In this document: positions 1 to 7,800 of the stretch, piece by piece | Layout: every line of letters starts with the position of its first letter | Numbering within the stretch: position 1 is the stretch's first letter | Source of the DNA: Pseudodesulfovibrio sp. | GTDB lineage: Bacteria > Desulfobacterota > Desulfovibrionia > Desulfovibrionales > Desulfovibrionaceae | Direction: 5' to 3' | Assembly: GCF_028692895.1 (NCBI RefSeq) | Contig: NZ_JAQUWN010000012.1 | Span: 1-64,000, forward strand | DNA length: 64,000 nt | The notes under the pieces: model-generated | Database searches by the model: none | What the model saw: the letters and a program-made list of their open reading frames with translations, nothing else | What the model was told of the DNA's origin: nothing | Translations under genes and position numbers: made by a program

Positions 1-323
1 AGCTCATCCTGGCCCGCGTCCTCTCGGGCGCGCCGTCCATCATCGTGGTCAACCAGCCCACCTGGGGGCTCGACGTGGGCGCAACGGCCTACGTCCACCA
101 GCAGCTCCTGGACGCCGCCGCGCGCGGCGCGGGGGTGGTCCTGATCTCCGAGGACCTGGATGAAATCTTCCAACTCGCGGACCGCATCCAGGTCATCTAC
201 CAGGGCGCGCTCTCCGCCCCCGCGCCCACGGCCGAGGTGGACCGCGCCGAGCTCGGCCTGCTCATGTCCGGCAACCGGCCGCCCGACCCGGCTCCGGCCG
301 CCGTCATCGGAGGCGCGGCATGA
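1..323 (+). CDS. Nucleoside/sugar-type ABC transporter ATP-binding protein, C-terminal part
   Basis: This is the end of a gene that starts before the window. The visible residues (read from base 3) include a degenerate second-cassette ending: VNQPTWGLDVGA takes the place of Walker B/D-loop, followed by VVLISEDLDEIFQLADRIQVIYQG with the region corresponding to the switch. This is typical of the C-terminal half of duplicated ATPases of the YufO/RbsA (CUT2-like) type that energise purine nucleoside importers. Its stop overlaps the next start (ATGA at 320-323), so it is translationally coupled to the two permeases downstream. The Walker A motif and first ATPase domain lie outside the window. The family call is firm; nucleoside as substrate is inferred from the permeases and the adjacent cytosine deaminase. 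Confidence 0.85.
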   Translation, partial: LILARVLSGAPSIIVVNQPTWGLDVGATAYVHQQLLDAAARGAGVVLISEDLDEIFQLADRIQVIYQGALSAPAPTAEVDRAELGLLMSGNRPPDPAPAAVIGGAA

Positions 324-1369
324 GGATCGAAGCCCGTGAACACGCCTCCCTGGCCCTGCGCACCCTGGCCCCGGTCGCGGCCGTGGCCGCGGCCATGGCC
401 GTCTGCTCCGTGCTCCTGCTCTGGGCCGGGGCCTCGCCGCTCGAAGGTTGGGCCCTGATGCTCAAGGGCGCGCTCGGCTCCAAGTTCGCCATCAGCGAGA
501 CCCTGACCCGGGCCACGCCGCTCATCTTCACCGGCCTGTCGGCCGCTGTGGCCTTCCGGGCCAAGCTCTGGAACATCGGCGCGGAGGGCCAGCTCTACAT
601 CGGCGCGGTGGTGGCCACCTGGCTCGGCGCAGGCTCCGTCGAATGGCCGTCCTACGTCATGATCCCCTACCTCTTCCTGGCCGGGGCCGTCGGCGGCGGG
701 CTGCTCCTGCTCGCGCCCACCCTGCTCAAGACCAAGCTTCAGGTGGACGAGGTGGTGACCACCCTGCTGCTCAACTTCATCGTCCTGCTCTTCGTCAACT
801 GGCTGGTCTTCGGCCCCTGGAAGGACCCCATGGCCATGGGCTGGCCCCAGGCCGCGCCCGTGGCGGACTCCGCCCTGCTGCCCCAGCTGCTGGCCAAGAC
901 CCGGCTCCACCTCGGCTTTCCCATCGCGCTGGCCTGCGCCCTGGCCGCCTGGTGGTTCATGCGCTCCACCACCTGGGGGTTCGAAATCCGGGCCGTGGGC
1001 GCGTCCCCTCGCGCCAGCCGCTTCGCGGGGATGCCGGTCAACGCGGCCATCGTCCGCACCGCGCTGATCTCCGGCGGCCTGGCCGCCATGGCGGGCGTGT
1101 CCGAGCTCTGCGGCGTCAAGGAATACCTGACCCTCGACCTCTCTCCCGGCTTCGGCTACTCCGGCATCGTGGTCGCCATGCTGGCCGCGCTGCACCCCCT
1201 GGGCGTGGTGGCCGCCTCCATCTTCGTGGCGGTCATCTACATCGGGGCCGACTCCATGAGCCGGGCCATCAACATCTCCAACTACATCGCCGACGTGACC
1301 ACCGCCGTCTGCCTGCTGTCGGTCCTGGTCTCCGTATTCCTGGCGAACTACCGCATCCGCTGGAGGTAA
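320..1369 (+). CDS. ABC transporter permease, nucleoside (YufP-like) type
   Basis: This 349-aa inner-membrane permease belongs to the branched-chain amino acid/nucleoside permease family (BPD_transp_2). Visible features are a first membrane helix at about residues 15-37, the segment LWNIGAEGQLYIGA around residue 85, which is the conserved EGQ signature of BmpA-linked permeases, and many later hydrophobic helices. The start overlaps the ATPase stop by four bases, and the second permease begins three bases after its stop, so the genes form one transcript. In the family, two dissimilar permeases pair with a duplicated ATPase and a lipoprotein binding protein; the binding protein is not in the window and probably lies upstream. 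Confidence 0.88.
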   Translation: MRIEAREHASLALRTLAPVAAVAAAMAVCSVLLLWAGASPLEGWALMLKGALGSKFAISETLTRATPLIFTGLSAAVAFRAKLWNIGAEGQLYIGAVVATWLGAGSVEWPSYVMIPYLFLAGAVGGGLLLLAPTLLKTKLQVDEVVTTLLLNFIVLLFVNWLVFGPWKDPMAMGWPQAAPVADSALLPQLLAKTRLHLGFPIALACALAAWWFMRSTTWGFEIRAVGASPRASRFAGMPVNAAIVRTALISGGLAAMAGVSELCGVKEYLTLDLSPGFGYSGIVVAMLAALHPLGVVAASIFVAVIYIGADSMSRAINISNYIADVTTAVCLLSVLVSVFLANYRIRWR

Positions 1370-1372
1370 GCC

Positions 1373-2314
1373 GTGGACGTCGTCAACTTCCTCCTGGAAA
1401 CCGGCTTCTGGATGGCCACCATCCGCATGGCCACTCCGCTCCTCTTCGGCACGCTGGGCGAGCTGATCTGCGAACGCGCGGGCGTGCTCAACCTCGGCAT
1501 CGAGGGCATCATGGCCGCGGGCTGCATGGCGGGCTGGACCTGGGTCTACCTCGGCGGCGACCTGTGGACCGGAATCCTCTTCGCCGCCTTCATCGGCGCG
1601 CTCTTCGGCCTGCTCCACGCCCTCTTCACCGTTCACCTCGGGCTGTCGCAGCACGTCACCGGCCTGGGCATCACCATGCTCGCCTCGGCCCTGTCCTCCT
1701 TCGTCTTCCGCATGATCCTGCCCAAGGCCACCACGCCGCCCAAGATCATCCCCTTCAAGCCCTTCGCCGTCCCGTACCTCTCGGATCTGCCCTTCGTTGG
1801 CCAGATCCTCTTCAACCAGTCCGCCCTGACCTACCTCGCCTTCCTCTCGGTCCTGGCCGTGGGCTACGTGCTCTACCGCACCCCCGTGGGCCTGGCCGTG
1901 CGCATGACCGGCGAAAACCCAATGGCCGTGGAGGCCCAGGGGCTGTCCGTCTTCACCATCCGCACCGGCGCGGTCATGACCGGCTCCGCCCTCATGGCCG
2001 TGGGCGGCGCGTTCCTGACCATGTCCGCCTTCGACGCCTTCTACATCGGCATGGTCAACGGCCGGGGCTGGATATGCATCGCCCTGGTCGTGTTCTCGTC
2101 CTGGAAACCGTCCAAGGCGCTGCTCGGATGCCTGCTCTTCGCCGCCTTCGACGCCGTGCAGATGCGCGTCCAGCAACAGTCCGGCATGGCCATCCCCTAC
2201 CAGTTCTACCTGATGATGCCCTACGTCTTCTCCATCATCGCCCTGATCGTCATGTCGCGCCGCGCCGCCTACCCCAAGGCCCTGCTCGTCCCGTTCCGCA
2301 AGGGCGAACGATGA
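1373..2314 (+). CDS. ABC transporter permease, nucleoside (YufQ-like) type
   Basis: This 313-aa permease is the partner of the preceding one. It begins with GTG at 1373, shortly after the upstream stop, with GGAGG of the previous gene end acting as ribosome binding site. The residues ICERAGVLNLGIEGIMAAGC near position 40 are the hallmark of the second permease of nucleoside importers, and the protein continues with about nine hydrophobic helices. It should form the heterodimeric pore with the 349-aa permease. The operon continues after about 200 bases into a cytosine deaminase, suggesting that imported pyrimidine base or nucleoside is deaminated inside the cell. Confidence 0.87.
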   Translation: MDVVNFLLETGFWMATIRMATPLLFGTLGELICERAGVLNLGIEGIMAAGCMAGWTWVYLGGDLWTGILFAAFIGALFGLLHALFTVHLGLSQHVTGLGITMLASALSSFVFRMILPKATTPPKIIPFKPFAVPYLSDLPFVGQILFNQSALTYLAFLSVLAVGYVLYRTPVGLAVRMTGENPMAVEAQGLSVFTIRTGAVMTGSALMAVGGAFLTMSAFDAFYIGMVNGRGWICIALVVFSSWKPSKALLGCLLFAAFDAVQMRVQQQSGMAIPYQFYLMMPYVFSIIALIVMSRRAAYPKALLVPFRKGER

Positions 2315-2430
2315 GGGGGGCTAAAGGCAGGTGCGGCTTGCCGTTGCATCGGGGGAAGAGGTATGAAAAAAAAACGTACATTTTTTGAAGAAACCACCCC
2401 GCGCAGCGGAGATAAAAAGTTTTGGAGAGT

Positions 2431-2460
2431 CCAGAGAACCTTTTTCAAACGGTTCTCTGG
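2431..2460 (+). terminator. Perfect 10-bp inverted repeat between permease and deaminase
   Basis: CCAGAGAACC (2431-2440) is exactly complementary to GGTTCTCTGG (2451-2460) around the loop TTTTTCAAAC. No T-tract follows on the plus strand, so termination may be partial. The flanking bases (2461-2510) are rich in CCGCCG/GGAGGC and do not code. It may attenuate transcription between the transporter and the deaminase, or be a dispersed intergenic repeat. Confidence 0.5.
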
Positions 2461-2522
2461 TCCCGCCGAAGGCGACCCCCGGTAGGGCCGCCGGAGGCAT
2501 CCCACAGCAGGAGTAACGGATC

Positions 2523-3791
2523 ATGCTCGATTTACTGGTCAAAAACGCCGTCATTCACGGCACGAACGGCCGCGTGGACATCGCCTGCCAGGACGGGCGG
2601 ATCGTCGAGGTCGGCCCGGCCATCGCGGGCGAGGCCGTGGAGGTCATCGACGCCGGGGGCAACCTGGTCACGCCGCCCTTTGTGGAGTCGCACTTTCACA
2701 TGGACGCCACGCTGTCCATGGGTATGCCGAGGCTCAACGAGTCCGGCACGCTGCTGGAGGGCATCCAGGTCTGGGGCGAACTCAAGCCGCTGCTCACGCC
2801 CGAGGGGATCAAGGAGCGGGCTCTCAAGCTCTGCTCCTGGGCCATCGCCAAGGGCAACCTGGCCATCCGCACCCATGTGGACACCACGGACCCGACGCTC
2901 ATGGCCGTGGACGTGCTCCTTGAGGTGCGCGAGGAGATGAGGGACTACATCGACATCCAGTTGGTGGCCTTTCCGCAGGACGGCGTGTTGCGCACCGAGG
3001 GCGGCGTGGAGCTGCTCACACGCGCCCTGGACAAGGGCGTGGACGTGGTGGGCGGCATTCCGCACTTCGAGCGGACCATGGAGGACGGCCGCCGGTCCGT
3101 GGAAATCCTCTGCGAAATCGCGGCCCAGCGAGGGCTGCCGGTGGACATGCACTGCGACGAGACCGACGACCCGCTGTCGCGGCACGTCGAGACCCTGGCC
3201 TACCAGACGCACCGGCTGGGGCTGGAGGGCCGGGTCACGGGCTCGCACCTGACCAGCATGCACTCCATGGACAACTACTATGTTTCAAAGCTTCTGCCGC
3301 TCATGGCCGAGGCGGAGCTGAACTGCGTGTGCAACCCCATGGTCAACCTGATCATCCAGGGCCGCCACGACACCTATCCCAAGCGGCGCGGGCTGATGCG
3401 CGCGCCCGAGCTGATGGCCATGGGCGTCAACGTCTCCTTCGGCCACGACGACGTCATGGACCCGTGGTATCCCATGGGCACCCACGACATGCTGGAGGTG
3501 GCGCACATGGGCGCGCACGCCCTGCTCATGACCGGCGTGGCCCAGCGCGAGGCCCTGTTCGACGCCGTGACCTTCAATGGGGCCAAGACCCTGGGGCTGA
3601 CCGGCTACGGCCTGACCCCCGGCTGCAACGCGGACCTGGTGGTCCTCCAGGCGGCCTCCCGGCTGGAGGCCCTGCGCCTGCACCCGGCCCGGCTTTTCGT
3701 GGTCCGCCGGGGCAGGGTCATCAGCCGCACCCCGGCCATGGCCGCCACCGTGACACTGGCCGACGGCGAACGCCTGGTGGACTTCTGCTGA
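2523..3791 (+). CDS. codA: Cytosine deaminase-like amidohydrolase (CodA family)
   Basis: This 422-aa cytosolic metal-dependent hydrolase matches the length of bacterial cytosine deaminase. Metal ligands are visible: HFHMD (His57, His59), MHCDETDD (family His and catalytic Glu), SHLTSMHS (His), and GHDDVMDPWYPMGTHDM (the catalytic Asp region, very close to the E. coli CodA layout). The likely reaction is cytosine to uracil plus ammonia; related enzymes act on other aminopyrimidines or isoguanine. The start follows a GGAG-containing ribosome site (2509-2513). It lies downstream of the nucleoside importer in the same direction, consistent with pyrimidine salvage. Confidence 0.87.
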   Translation: MLDLLVKNAVIHGTNGRVDIACQDGRIVEVGPAIAGEAVEVIDAGGNLVTPPFVESHFHMDATLSMGMPRLNESGTLLEGIQVWGELKPLLTPEGIKERALKLCSWAIAKGNLAIRTHVDTTDPTLMAVDVLLEVREEMRDYIDIQLVAFPQDGVLRTEGGVELLTRALDKGVDVVGGIPHFERTMEDGRRSVEILCEIAAQRGLPVDMHCDETDDPLSRHVETLAYQTHRLGLEGRVTGSHLTSMHSMDNYYVSKLLPLMAEAELNCVCNPMVNLIIQGRHDTYPKRRGLMRAPELMAMGVNVSFGHDDVMDPWYPMGTHDMLEVAHMGAHALLMTGVAQREALFDAVTFNGAKTLGLTGYGLTPGCNADLVVLQAASRLEALRLHPARLFVVRRGRVISRTPAMAATVTLADGERLVDFC

Positions 3792-3808
3792 CCGGCCGCA
3801 GGCCAGCT

Positions 3809-3837
3809 TGACAGATTGTAATCAATCGGCAAACAAT
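3809..3837 (+). promoter_or_regulatory. Putative sigma-70 promoter for the NHLM cassette, with palindromes
   Basis: TTGACA at 3809-3814 is a perfect -35 box; AACAAT at 3832-3837 after a 17-base spacer is a fair -10 box. The spacer holds the inverted repeat GATTG-TAAT-CAATC (3814-3827), and related CAATTGAT/ATCAATT sequences recur at 3842-3850 and 3864-3871, a plausible operator set. It sits directly after the deaminase stop, implying that the peptide cassette has its own promoter. Confidence 0.5.
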
Positions 3838-3881
3838 TCAACCAATTGATAGCTGCGTATTTTAATCAATTCCGCATATTC

Positions 3882-3919
3882 GCGCGCCGCCCCCTCCCAT
3901 CGGGGAGGGAGCGGCGCGC
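3882..3919 (+). promoter_or_regulatory. Long GC-rich hairpin in the leader of the peptide precursor gene
   Basis: GCGCGCCGC (3882-3890) pairs with GCGGCGCGC (3911-3919), and inside it CCCTCCC (3892-3898) pairs with GGGAGGG (3903-3909), leaving a four-base loop. It lies between the predicted promoter and the precursor start at 4062, so the transcript would carry a leader of roughly 200 bases with this structure. It could be a terminator of the deaminase gene (a TTTTT run follows only at 3938-3942), an attenuator, or an RNA-stability element. Confidence 0.45.
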
Positions 3920-4061
3920 CGCATTCCGGGATCTTGCTTTTTGCGCCCCGGGTCCGCCAAGGGGGTTACGCTCCGCCGCGGACTTTGGTATGTCTATCCA
4001 TGCGGCCCCGCGACAGGCGCGGCCCACGGCCATCCGGTTGATACAACGAAGGAAAGGAGCC

Positions 4062-4322
4062 ATGGAAAATACACTTTGGGACCGGTTCATCGAGCGGCTC
4101 AACGAAGCGGGCAAGCTCGACGAGTTCTGCGCCCTGCATGATACGGACATCGACGCCTGGCTGGAAGCGCACCACATGGGCGTGACCGTGGACCAGCTCG
4201 CGGCCGCAGCGCCCAAGGTCAAACTGAGCGACGACGACCTGGACAATCTCTCGGGCGGCCGCATCGTGCTCCACGCCATCGACGGTTCCCGGCCGGGCGG
4301 GCCGAGGCGACCGATCTTCTGA
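4062..4322 (+). CDS. NHLM/Nif11-like double-glycine peptide precursor
   Basis: This 86-aa precursor of an exported peptide has a long acidic/hydrophobic leader ending in LSDDDLDNLSGG (residues 55-66), the double-glycine cleavage site recognised by C39 peptidases. The predicted core is 20 residues, RIVLHAIDGSRPGGPRRPIF: net positive, Pro/Arg-rich at its C-terminus, with no Cys or Thr and one Ser. The ATG at 4062 was chosen over the upstream in-frame codon at 3846 because AAGGA lies 8 bases before it (4049-4053) and the upstream extension looks non-coding. Three export genes follow directly. No modification enzyme is encoded nearby, so the core may be unmodified. The activity is unknown; the similarity to proline-rich antimicrobial peptides is an inference from composition only. 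Confidence 0.8.
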   Translation: MENTLWDRFIERLNEAGKLDEFCALHDTDIDAWLEAHHMGVTVDQLAAAAPKVKLSDDDLDNLSGGRIVLHAIDGSRPGGPRRPIF

Positions 4323-4359
4323 CCCGCAACCGGCCGCATCCACCAAGGAACGACCCACC

Positions 4360-5628
4360 ATGTCGCAGATATTCCGCAAAGTGGCCCTGGACCGGCTCTC
4401 CTCACCCGAACAGCTCGACCAGGTCATGCGCGTCACCTCGCCGGTGGGCTGGGCAGCGCTGGCCGCCTGCCTGCTGCTCATCGCCATGGCCGGGGTCTGG
4501 TCCGTGTTCGGCACCATCCCCACCAAGGTCATGGGCCAGGGCATCCTGGTGGAGACCGGCGCGCTCTTCGACGTGGTCTCCCTGGGGGAGGGCCAGATCA
4601 TCGACGTCCTGGTGGATGTGGACCAGCAGGTCCAGGCCGGTGAGGTCATCGCCCGCATCCGCCAGCCCCAGGTCGAGCACGAGCTGGCCGAGGCCCAGCG
4701 CACCCTGGACCACCTCCTGGAGGAGCGCGCCTTCATCGGCAAGCTCGGCTCCGAAATCCACACCTCGCGCACCCAGCACATCGCCCAGCAGCGCAAGACC
4801 CTGGTCGATTCCATCAAGCTGGCCGAGACGCGGCTGGACGACCTGCACGAGCGGGTGGAGCAGCACGAGGAGCTGCTCAGGCAGGGCATCGTGGCCCGCA
4901 AGACCTACCTGGACGCCAAGGCCGAGTACAACCAGGTTCTCCAGGAGGTCCTCAAGTACCGCGAGCAGCTCGCCTCCCTGCCCACCACCACCTTCCAGGC
5001 CACCTCGGAGCGGCGCAAGGACGAGATCGACGTGGAGCGCCGCGTCATCCACGCCGAGGAGACCGTGGCCACCCTGCGCGACATGCTGGACCTGGCCTCC
5101 CAGGTCATCACGCCCAAGGCCGGGCGGATCAACGAGGTCTTCAAGGGCCCCGGCTCGTTCCTGCACACCGGCGAGGCCATCCTCAACATCGAGACCCACT
5201 CCCCGGACGACAATTTCTACGCCTCGGCCTATTTCGCGCCAGACCAGGGCAAGCGCATCCGCCAGGGCATGACCATGCTCGTGGCTCCATCCACGGCCAA
5301 GCGCGAGGAGTACGGCGTCATCACGGCAACGGTGGACCGCGTGTCCGCCTTCCCGGCCTCGCCCCGGGGCATGATGCACCGGCTGGAAAACGAGAAGCTC
5401 GTCGAGATGCTCTCCAAGAACGGGCCGCCCATCAAGGTCCGCGCCAGGCTGGACAAGGACCCGGCCTCCGTCAGCGGCTTCCGCTGGACCTCGGGCAAGG
5501 GCGCGCCGATCCAGATCCAGACCGGCACCATGTGCCAGGCCGAGGTGGTGGTGGAGGAGCAGCATCCCATCAGCCTTATTATCCCCTATCTCAAGAAAAC
5601 CGTCCTCGGCGTCGGGGAGGCCGACTGA
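4360..5628 (+). CDS. NHLM bacteriocin system secretion protein (HlyD family)
   Basis: This 422-aa membrane fusion protein has a cytoplasmic N-terminus of about 35 residues and one membrane helix (around residues 28-48, WAALAACLLLIAMAGVWSVF). A biotinyl-lipoyl-like half-motif GEGQIIDVLVDVDQQVQAGEVIARI follows. A long coiled-coil region (roughly residues 105-240, rich in E/R/K/L) precedes the second lipoyl half and beta-barrel. This is the layout of adaptors that join an ABC peptide exporter to an outer-membrane channel. It starts 37 bases after the precursor and ends 2 bases before the peptidase-ABC gene. The NHLM assignment rests on the gene order and the two ABC partners. No TolC-like gene is in the cassette, so a channel encoded elsewhere would be needed. 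Confidence 0.86.
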   Translation: MSQIFRKVALDRLSSPEQLDQVMRVTSPVGWAALAACLLLIAMAGVWSVFGTIPTKVMGQGILVETGALFDVVSLGEGQIIDVLVDVDQQVQAGEVIARIRQPQVEHELAEAQRTLDHLLEERAFIGKLGSEIHTSRTQHIAQQRKTLVDSIKLAETRLDDLHERVEQHEELLRQGIVARKTYLDAKAEYNQVLQEVLKYREQLASLPTTTFQATSERRKDEIDVERRVIHAEETVATLRDMLDLASQVITPKAGRINEVFKGPGSFLHTGEAILNIETHSPDDNFYASAYFAPDQGKRIRQGMTMLVAPSTAKREEYGVITATVDRVSAFPASPRGMMHRLENEKLVEMLSKNGPPIKVRARLDKDPASVSGFRWTSGKGAPIQIQTGTMCQAEVVVEEQHPISLIIPYLKKTVLGVGEAD

Positions 5629-5630
5629 GC

Positions 5631-7799
5631 ATGGCCGAAGACAAGCCGCTCTGGAACAGCAAGCGGGTCCGGACGCCCACCGTCATCCAGATGGAGGCCC
5701 TGGAGTGCGGGGCCGCCGCCCTGGGCATCGTCCTGGCCTACCACGGGCTCTTCATTCCCCTGGAGCAGTTGCGCGAGGACTGCGGCGTCAACCGCGACGG
5801 CAGCAAGGCGGGCAACATCCTGCGCGCCGCACGGGCCCACGGCATGACCGCCTCGGGCTACCGCATGGAGCCCGACCACCTGAAGACCGTGAATCTGCCG
5901 GTCATCCTCTTCTGGAATTTCAATCACTTCGTGGTGCTTGAGGGCATCCGGGGCAAGAAGGTCTACCTGAACGACCCGGCCACCGGCCCGCGCGTGGCTC
6001 CCTACGAGGAGTTCGACCAGGCCTTCACCGGCGTAGCCCTGGTTCTGGAGCCCGGCCCGGACTTCAAGCCCGGCGGGGACAAGCCGAGCGTGCTGCGCGC
6101 CCTGCGCCGCCGCCTGACCATCGGCAAGGGCGGCGTGGCCTTCGCCGTCACGGCCGGGCTGGCCCTGGTCCTGCCGGGATTGGTCATCCCCATCTTCTCC
6201 AAGGTCTTTGTGGACAACATCCTGATCAACGGCAGCCGGGACTGGCTCCGGCCCCTGCTGCTCGGCATGGCCCTGACCGCCCTGCTGCGAGCGGTCCTGG
6301 GCTGGCTCCAGGGCCAGGCCCTGCTGCGCCAGCAGACCAAGCTCGCGGTCATCTCCTCGGCCAACTTCTTCCGCCACATCCTGCGGCTGCCCATGAGCTT
6401 CTTCTCCCAGCGCTACGGCGGCGAGATCGGCAGCCGCGTGGGCCTCAACGACACCGTGGCCGGGCTGTTGACCGGCACCCTGGCCTCCACCTGCATCTCC
6501 ATCGTCACGGCCGTGTTCTTCGCGGCCATCATGGTCCTCTACGACCCGACCCTGACGGCCATCGGCGTGGTCTTCGCCATGGTCAACATCCTGGTCCTCA
6601 AGTGGGTCAACCGCCGCCGGGCCGACCTCCAGCAGCGCGTCCTCCAGGAGAACGGCAAGCTCTCGGGCACGGCCATGGGCGGGCTTCGGCTCATCGAGAC
6701 CATCAAGGCCTCCAGCTCGGAATCCGACTTCTTCGCCCGCTTCTCCGGCCAGGTGGCCAAGTTCCGCAACGCGCTCCAGGACATGAACCGCTGGACCAGC
6801 CTGGTCATGCCCATCCCGTCCCTGGTCTCGGGGCTGAGCACGGCGGCCATCCTCGGCCTGGGCTCCCTCAAGGTCATGGACGGCCAGATGACGGTGGGCA
6901 TGCTCGTGGCCTTCCAGTCGCTCATGGCCAGCTTCCTCGCGCCCTTCAACTCCATCGTCCAGCTCGGCACGGAGCTCCAGACCCTCCAGGGCGACATGAA
7001 CCGGCTCGACGACGTCATGAAGTACCGCGAGGACCCCATCTACCGGAACGACGCCAAAGCCGGGCCCGAGGAGGGCATCCGCCTGAGCGGACGGCTGGAC
7101 ATCCGGGGCCTGTCCTTCGGCTATTCCAAGCTCGACCCGCCGCTCATCGAGGACTTCGACCTGACGCTCGCGCCCGGCAGCCGCGTGGCCCTGGTGGGAG
7201 GCTCGGGGTCCGGCAAGTCCACGGTGGCCAAGCTGGTCAGCGGCCTGTTCGAGCCGTGGTCCGGCGACATCCTCTTCGACGGCCGGGCCATGCGCGAAAT
7301 TCCGCGCGAGGTATTCCTCAACTCGTTTTCCTTCGTGGACCAGGACATCATCCTCTTCCAGGGCTCGGTGCGCGACAACCTGACCATGTGGAACCCGGCC
7401 ATCCCCAAGCCCCAGATGGTCCAGGCCGCGCGCGACGCCTGCGTGCACGAGGTCATCGCCTCCCGGCCCGGCGGCTACGCCGCGCCCCTGGACGAGAACG
7501 GGGCCAACCTCTCGGGCGGGCAGCGCCAGCGGGTGGAGATCGCCCGCGCCCTGTCGAGCGACCCGTCCATCCTCGTGCTGGACGAGGCCACCAGCGCCCT
7601 GGACGCGGAAACGGAAAAGATCATCGACGACAACCTGCGCCGCCGGGGCTGCACCTGCCTCATCGTGGCCCACCGGCTGTCCACCATCCGCGACTGCGAC
7701 GAGATCGTGGTCCTGGACCGGGGCAAGATCGTCCAGCGCGGACGCCATGACGACATGGTGCGCGTGGACGGCCCCTACAAACGGCTGATCGAGAGCTGA
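5631..7799 (+). CDS. NHLM system peptidase/ABC exporter (C39 peptidase-TMD-NBD)
   Basis: This 722-aa processing transporter has an N-terminal C39 peptidase domain: QMEALECGAAAL with catalytic Cys26, NHFVVLEG with the catalytic His, and LNDPATGPR with the Asp. The transmembrane domain follows (about residues 155-440). The nucleotide-binding domain carries VGGSGSGKST (Walker A), LSGGQRQR (signature) and [12 protein letters not shown] (Walker B). All catalytic residues are intact. The family cleaves after the double glycine of the leader and exports the core. The ATG at 5631 directly follows the adaptor stop and was preferred to an upstream in-frame extension that overlaps the adaptor gene. It is the expected partner of the 86-aa precursor. 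Confidence 0.9.
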   Translation: MAEDKPLWNSKRVRTPTVIQMEALECGAAALGIVLAYHGLFIPLEQLREDCGVNRDGSKAGNILRAARAHGMTASGYRMEPDHLKTVNLPVILFWNFNHFVVLEGIRGKKVYLNDPATGPRVAPYEEFDQAFTGVALVLEPGPDFKPGGDKPSVLRALRRRLTIGKGGVAFAVTAGLALVLPGLVIPIFSKVFVDNILINGSRDWLRPLLLGMALTALLRAVLGWLQGQALLRQQTKLAVISSANFFRHILRLPMSFFSQRYGGEIGSRVGLNDTVAGLLTGTLASTCISIVTAVFFAAIMVLYDPTLTAIGVVFAMVNILVLKWVNRRRADLQQRVLQENGKLSGTAMGGLRLIETIKASSSESDFFARFSGQVAKFRNALQDMNRWTSLVMPIPSLVSGLSTAAILGLGSLKVMDGQMTVGMLVAFQSLMASFLAPFNSIVQLGTELQTLQGDMNRLDDVMKYREDPIYRNDAKAGPEEGIRLSGRLDIRGLSFGYSKLDPPLIEDFDLTLAPGSRVALVGGSGSGKSTVAKLVSGLFEPWSGDILFDGRAMREIPREVFLNSFSFVDQDIILFQGSVRDNLTMWNPAIPKPQMVQAARDACVHEVIASRPGGYAAPLDENGANLSGGQRQRVEIARALSSDPSILVLDEATSALDAETEKIIDDNLRRRGCTCLIVAHRLSTIRDCDEIVVLDRGKIVQRGRHDDMVRVDGPYKRLIES

Positions 7800-7800
7800 C

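Noticed and set aside
197..2176. Long minus-strand open frame opposite the nucleoside permeases
   Set aside because: It runs antisense to clear permease genes and translates to low-complexity Gly/Glu/His/Arg sequence; an artefact of high GC. Similar long antisense frames at 5586-7802, 9352-10641, 22527-27353 and 43939-46143 were rejected for the same reason.
3846..4061. N-terminal extension of the peptide precursor
   Set aside because: The in-frame 72 codons upstream of 4062 span the leader hairpin, have no ribosome site, and do not resemble a leader peptide.
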